A stretch of DNA of 64,000 nt, from contig JAHIUA010000084.1 in assembly GCA_018817385.1 (NCBI GenBank), positions 1 to 64,000 on the forward strand, read 5' to 3'. The DNA comes from Pseudomonadota bacterium (GTDB taxonomy: Bacteria > Desulfobacterota > Desulfobulbia > Desulfobulbales > Desulfocapsaceae). The stretch's first letter is position 1. The number at the start of each line of letters is the position of its first letter. Below are positions 62,255-64,000 of the stretch, piece after piece. The translations under genes were made by a program, and so were the position numbers. The notes under the pieces are model-generated. The model was not told where the DNA came from and searched no databases. It worked only from the letters and a program-made list of their open reading frames with translations.

Positions 62255-62623
62255 GTAAGTGTCTCGTTACAAATGTTCACTTGCATTCATGCAGACTCGT
62301 TTACCTGCATGCTGTCCTGTGATGTTTGAATGAGGTTTTGGGCTATTTTATTCTATGCACCTCAAATCTTTTTTTCGGGGGAGACTGCATTTTCATTTTC
62401 AGGGGACATCTTGAGGCGGTTTTTTTTCCTATAGCATTATCTCCGCCAGGAGAGTGAAGAAGGTGTTTAGACTTACCTGCAACATACCTAACAAATACGT
62501 TTTTTAAAAAAGATTAGGAAAGTCATCCTCCAGGGAAATGATGCTACATGGAATGAAAGTGATTGAGATTCTTATTAGCAACCCAATAGTCGTATCCCAC
62601 TCAGATTCTAGGAGATCATTAAA
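62255..62623. other. 369-base gap between ferredoxin and cytochrome genes
   Basis: No open frame of note. A small CATGCAG/CTGCATG hairpin lies at 62288-62311, soon after the ferredoxin stop, and may be a weak terminator or processing site. The cytochrome gene may have its own promoter. Confidence 0.4.
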
Positions 62624-63289
62624 ATGAATATAAATTTAGTTACTACTTTTGGTGTCACCGTACTCGCAGGAATGTTTTTGTTTGTAAACAATGTCTCTGC
62701 TTCGGAAGAGTACGATGTAAAGGCATTTGGCCCCAAAAGTCCAATTGTCTGGAATAAGCCGGTCAAAGTTGTCTTTGAACACAGAGTACACACGGATGAT
62801 ATTGGTCTTGAATGCAGTGCTTGTCATGGCGAGATTTTTGCCATGCAGCGTGGTGTCGCTCCCAACACAGGCCAACTGAGCATGGCTTCCCTTGCGGAAG
62901 GAAAATTTTGTGGTGCCTGTCATGATGGAGATAACGCTTTTGCCTCTGATACGAATTGCGGTGCCTGTCACATTGTTCCAGAAGACTTGATCGTCTGGAC
63001 CAAACCTGTTGAAGCGGTGGTGTTTTACCATCAGGTACACACAGATGAATATGGTCTTGACTGTGATTCCTGTCACAACGATGCGTTTGCCATGAAAAAA
63101 GGTACAGCAGAGGCGTCAGCAAATTTCACAATGAAATCCCTCTATAAAGGGCAATACTGCGGTAAGTGCCATGATGGCGATACAGCTTTTGCCTCAAATA
63201 CTCTCTGCAATACATGTCACATAGGAGCTAAAGGGTACAACCGGATGATGGGTGTCACTCCTCACGCTGAGAAGAAAAGTAGTCATTAA
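62624..63289 (+). CDS. periplasmic hexaheme cytochrome, two c7-type triheme domains
   Basis: A 221-residue protein with a signal peptide (about 1-26) and six CxxCH motifs: C64, C96, C112 in the first half and C147, C179, C195 in the second. The halves are internal repeats: VFEHRVHTDDIGLECSACH against VFYHQVHTDEYGLDCDSCH, and CGACHDGDNAFASDTNCGAC against CGKCHDGDTAFASNTLCNTC. This matches the c7-type triheme domain, here duplicated. It is likely an electron donor or acceptor for the ferredoxin/NrfD pair that flanks it. Confidence 0.92.
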   Translation: MNINLVTTFGVTVLAGMFLFVNNVSASEEYDVKAFGPKSPIVWNKPVKVVFEHRVHTDDIGLECSACHGEIFAMQRGVAPNTGQLSMASLAEGKFCGACHDGDNAFASDTNCGACHIVPEDLIVWTKPVEAVVFYHQVHTDEYGLDCDSCHNDAFAMKKGTAEASANFTMKSLYKGQYCGKCHDGDTAFASNTLCNTCHIGAKGYNRMMGVTPHAEKKSSH

Positions 63290-63393
63290 TTCATGAAGGA
63301 GGTTTGGCGACCTCTTCAATAAAATGATTTGCAGGGAACTATAGTAAACGCACAGGCCAAGAGCCTGAAAAATTAATTGCGCAGGAGATTGAA

Positions 63394-64000
63394 ATGGCGA
63401 ACAATTCATTGGCAAATATATTTGTCGAGACGCAGGATACCCGTCTGGCAACTCCCGGTATAAACCGGGCAACGATATTTTTCCTCCTTACTGTCATTGC
63501 TGGACTCAGTTGTGGGGTTGCTTCTTTTATCTTTGGACATGAGGCTATATATAATAACAGCCGTGAAGTACCTTGGGGGATGTTGATTTCCACGTATGCC
63601 TTCTGGGCGATCACTTCCACCGGTCTTTGTATGTATGCCGCTATTTCGCACCTCTTTGGTGGTACCAGAATGGCTATTGTCAGTAACAGGATGGTATGGA
63701 TGTCCATCGTTTGTATCCTTGCCGCATTCGCAACCATCGGCGTGGAGATTGCAAGTCCTCACAGGATGATCATTTATAATATTCTATCTCCCAACCCAAC
63801 CTCTAATATCTGGTGGATGGGAACCCTTTACGGTTTAGCCGTTGGCTGTATGATCGTAGAGTTTTTTGGTATTGTGGCCGGGTTGGCACGCATTGCGGTT
63901 GTCCTGGGAACTATGGGTGCCGTGGCTGAGGTTCTTGCCAACAGCTGTCTCGGCGGCGTGTTTGCAACACTGCCGGCAAGACCGTATTGGTATGGTGGTC
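63394..64000 (+). CDS. NrfD-type membrane subunit, 3' end outside window
   Basis: An open reading frame from ATG at 63394 (SD GCAGGAGATT) stays open for 202 codons to the window end. It encodes hydrophobic helices: INRATIFFLLTVIAGLSCGV, PWGMLISTYAFWAITSTGLC, RMVWMSIVCILAAFATIGVE, and WWMGTLYGLAVGCMIVEFFG. The motif REVPWGMLISTYAFW is typical of NrfD/PsrC/HmcC proteins, which bind quinone. Only about half of the gene is present. It forms a redox complex with the two genes before it. Confidence 0.88.
   Translation, partial: MANNSLANIFVETQDTRLATPGINRATIFFLLTVIAGLSCGVASFIFGHEAIYNNSREVPWGMLISTYAFWAITSTGLCMYAAISHLFGGTRMAIVSNRMVWMSIVCILAAFATIGVEIASPHRMIIYNILSPNPTSNIWWMGTLYGLAVGCMIVEFFGIVAGLARIAVVLGTMGAVAEVLANSCLGGVFATLPARPYWYGG

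Overview
The window comes from a motile, Gram-negative anaerobe, most likely a Desulfobacterota of the Desulfobulbales type. The base composition is moderate and slightly AT-rich. It holds a complete Gram-negative flagellum with P and L rings, a fliW/csrA pair, and periplasmic multiheme cytochromes coupled to Tat-exported ferredoxins and NrfD-type membrane subunits. These are typical of sulfate- or sulfur-metabolising delta-type bacteria. The taxonomic call is inference; no rRNA gene is present.

Layout. Positions 1-1600 are a degraded mobile-element zone: one end of a MITE-like repeat, a frameshifted istB remnant, and 760 bases with no recognisable gene. Positions 1602-38741 are one nearly unbroken minus-strand flagellar locus. 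In transcription order it runs: TPR protein, flgB, flgC, fliE, fliF, fliG, fliH, fliI, fliJ, motE-like, fliK, flgD, flgE, motA, motB, fliL, fliM, fliN, fliO, fliP, fliQ, fliR, flhB, flhA, flhF, flhG, fliA, a membrane/HTH protein, flgF, flgG, flgA, flgH, flgI, flgJ, an unknown, flgM, flgN, flgK, flgL, csrA, fliW. Basal body, export gate, motor, hook, filament junction and regulators are all present; flagellin, cap and the flagellin chaperone must lie elsewhere.

On the plus strand at 38966-43357 is a compact CheY, CheX, CheX, (CheX-like)x3-pseudoreceiver module, facing a flagellar-type sigma54 activator with a degenerate receiver (43473-44972). The 845-residue triple-domain protein is the most unusual gene in the window. 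A cyclic-nucleotide-binding protein and a secreted nuclease follow.

From 47129 to 52818 (minus) there are two tiny membrane proteins behind a sigma54-like promoter, a second intact MITE copy with a 4-bp target duplication, a degenerate histidine kinase, and a pentaheme cytochrome / Tat 4x[4Fe-4S] / NrfD-HybB-type redox complex closed by a good terminator. Next is an ftsH gene coupled to a transposase-like gene that has lost a catalytic Asp. A two-component operon (GAF/PAS kinase, PAS-only membrane protein, NtrC-type regulator; 55943-60951) is bracketed by palindromes sharing the core CACACAAGTGTGG. The right edge (61490-64000, plus) starts a second Tat ferredoxin / hexaheme c7-type cytochrome / NrfD complex, cut by the window end.

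How it fits together. The sequence supports a layered programme. Sigma54-like promoters (upstream of flhB and possibly of the first flagellar gene) would be served by the activator at 43473. FliA, with its anti-sigma FlgM, would control late genes through a candidate sigma28 site at 6191-6218. CsrA/FliW would tune the filament stage after transcription. The CheY/CheX cluster would set signal decay at the motor or at the adjacent activator. The two NrfD complexes probably exchange electrons between periplasmic cytochromes and the quinone pool.
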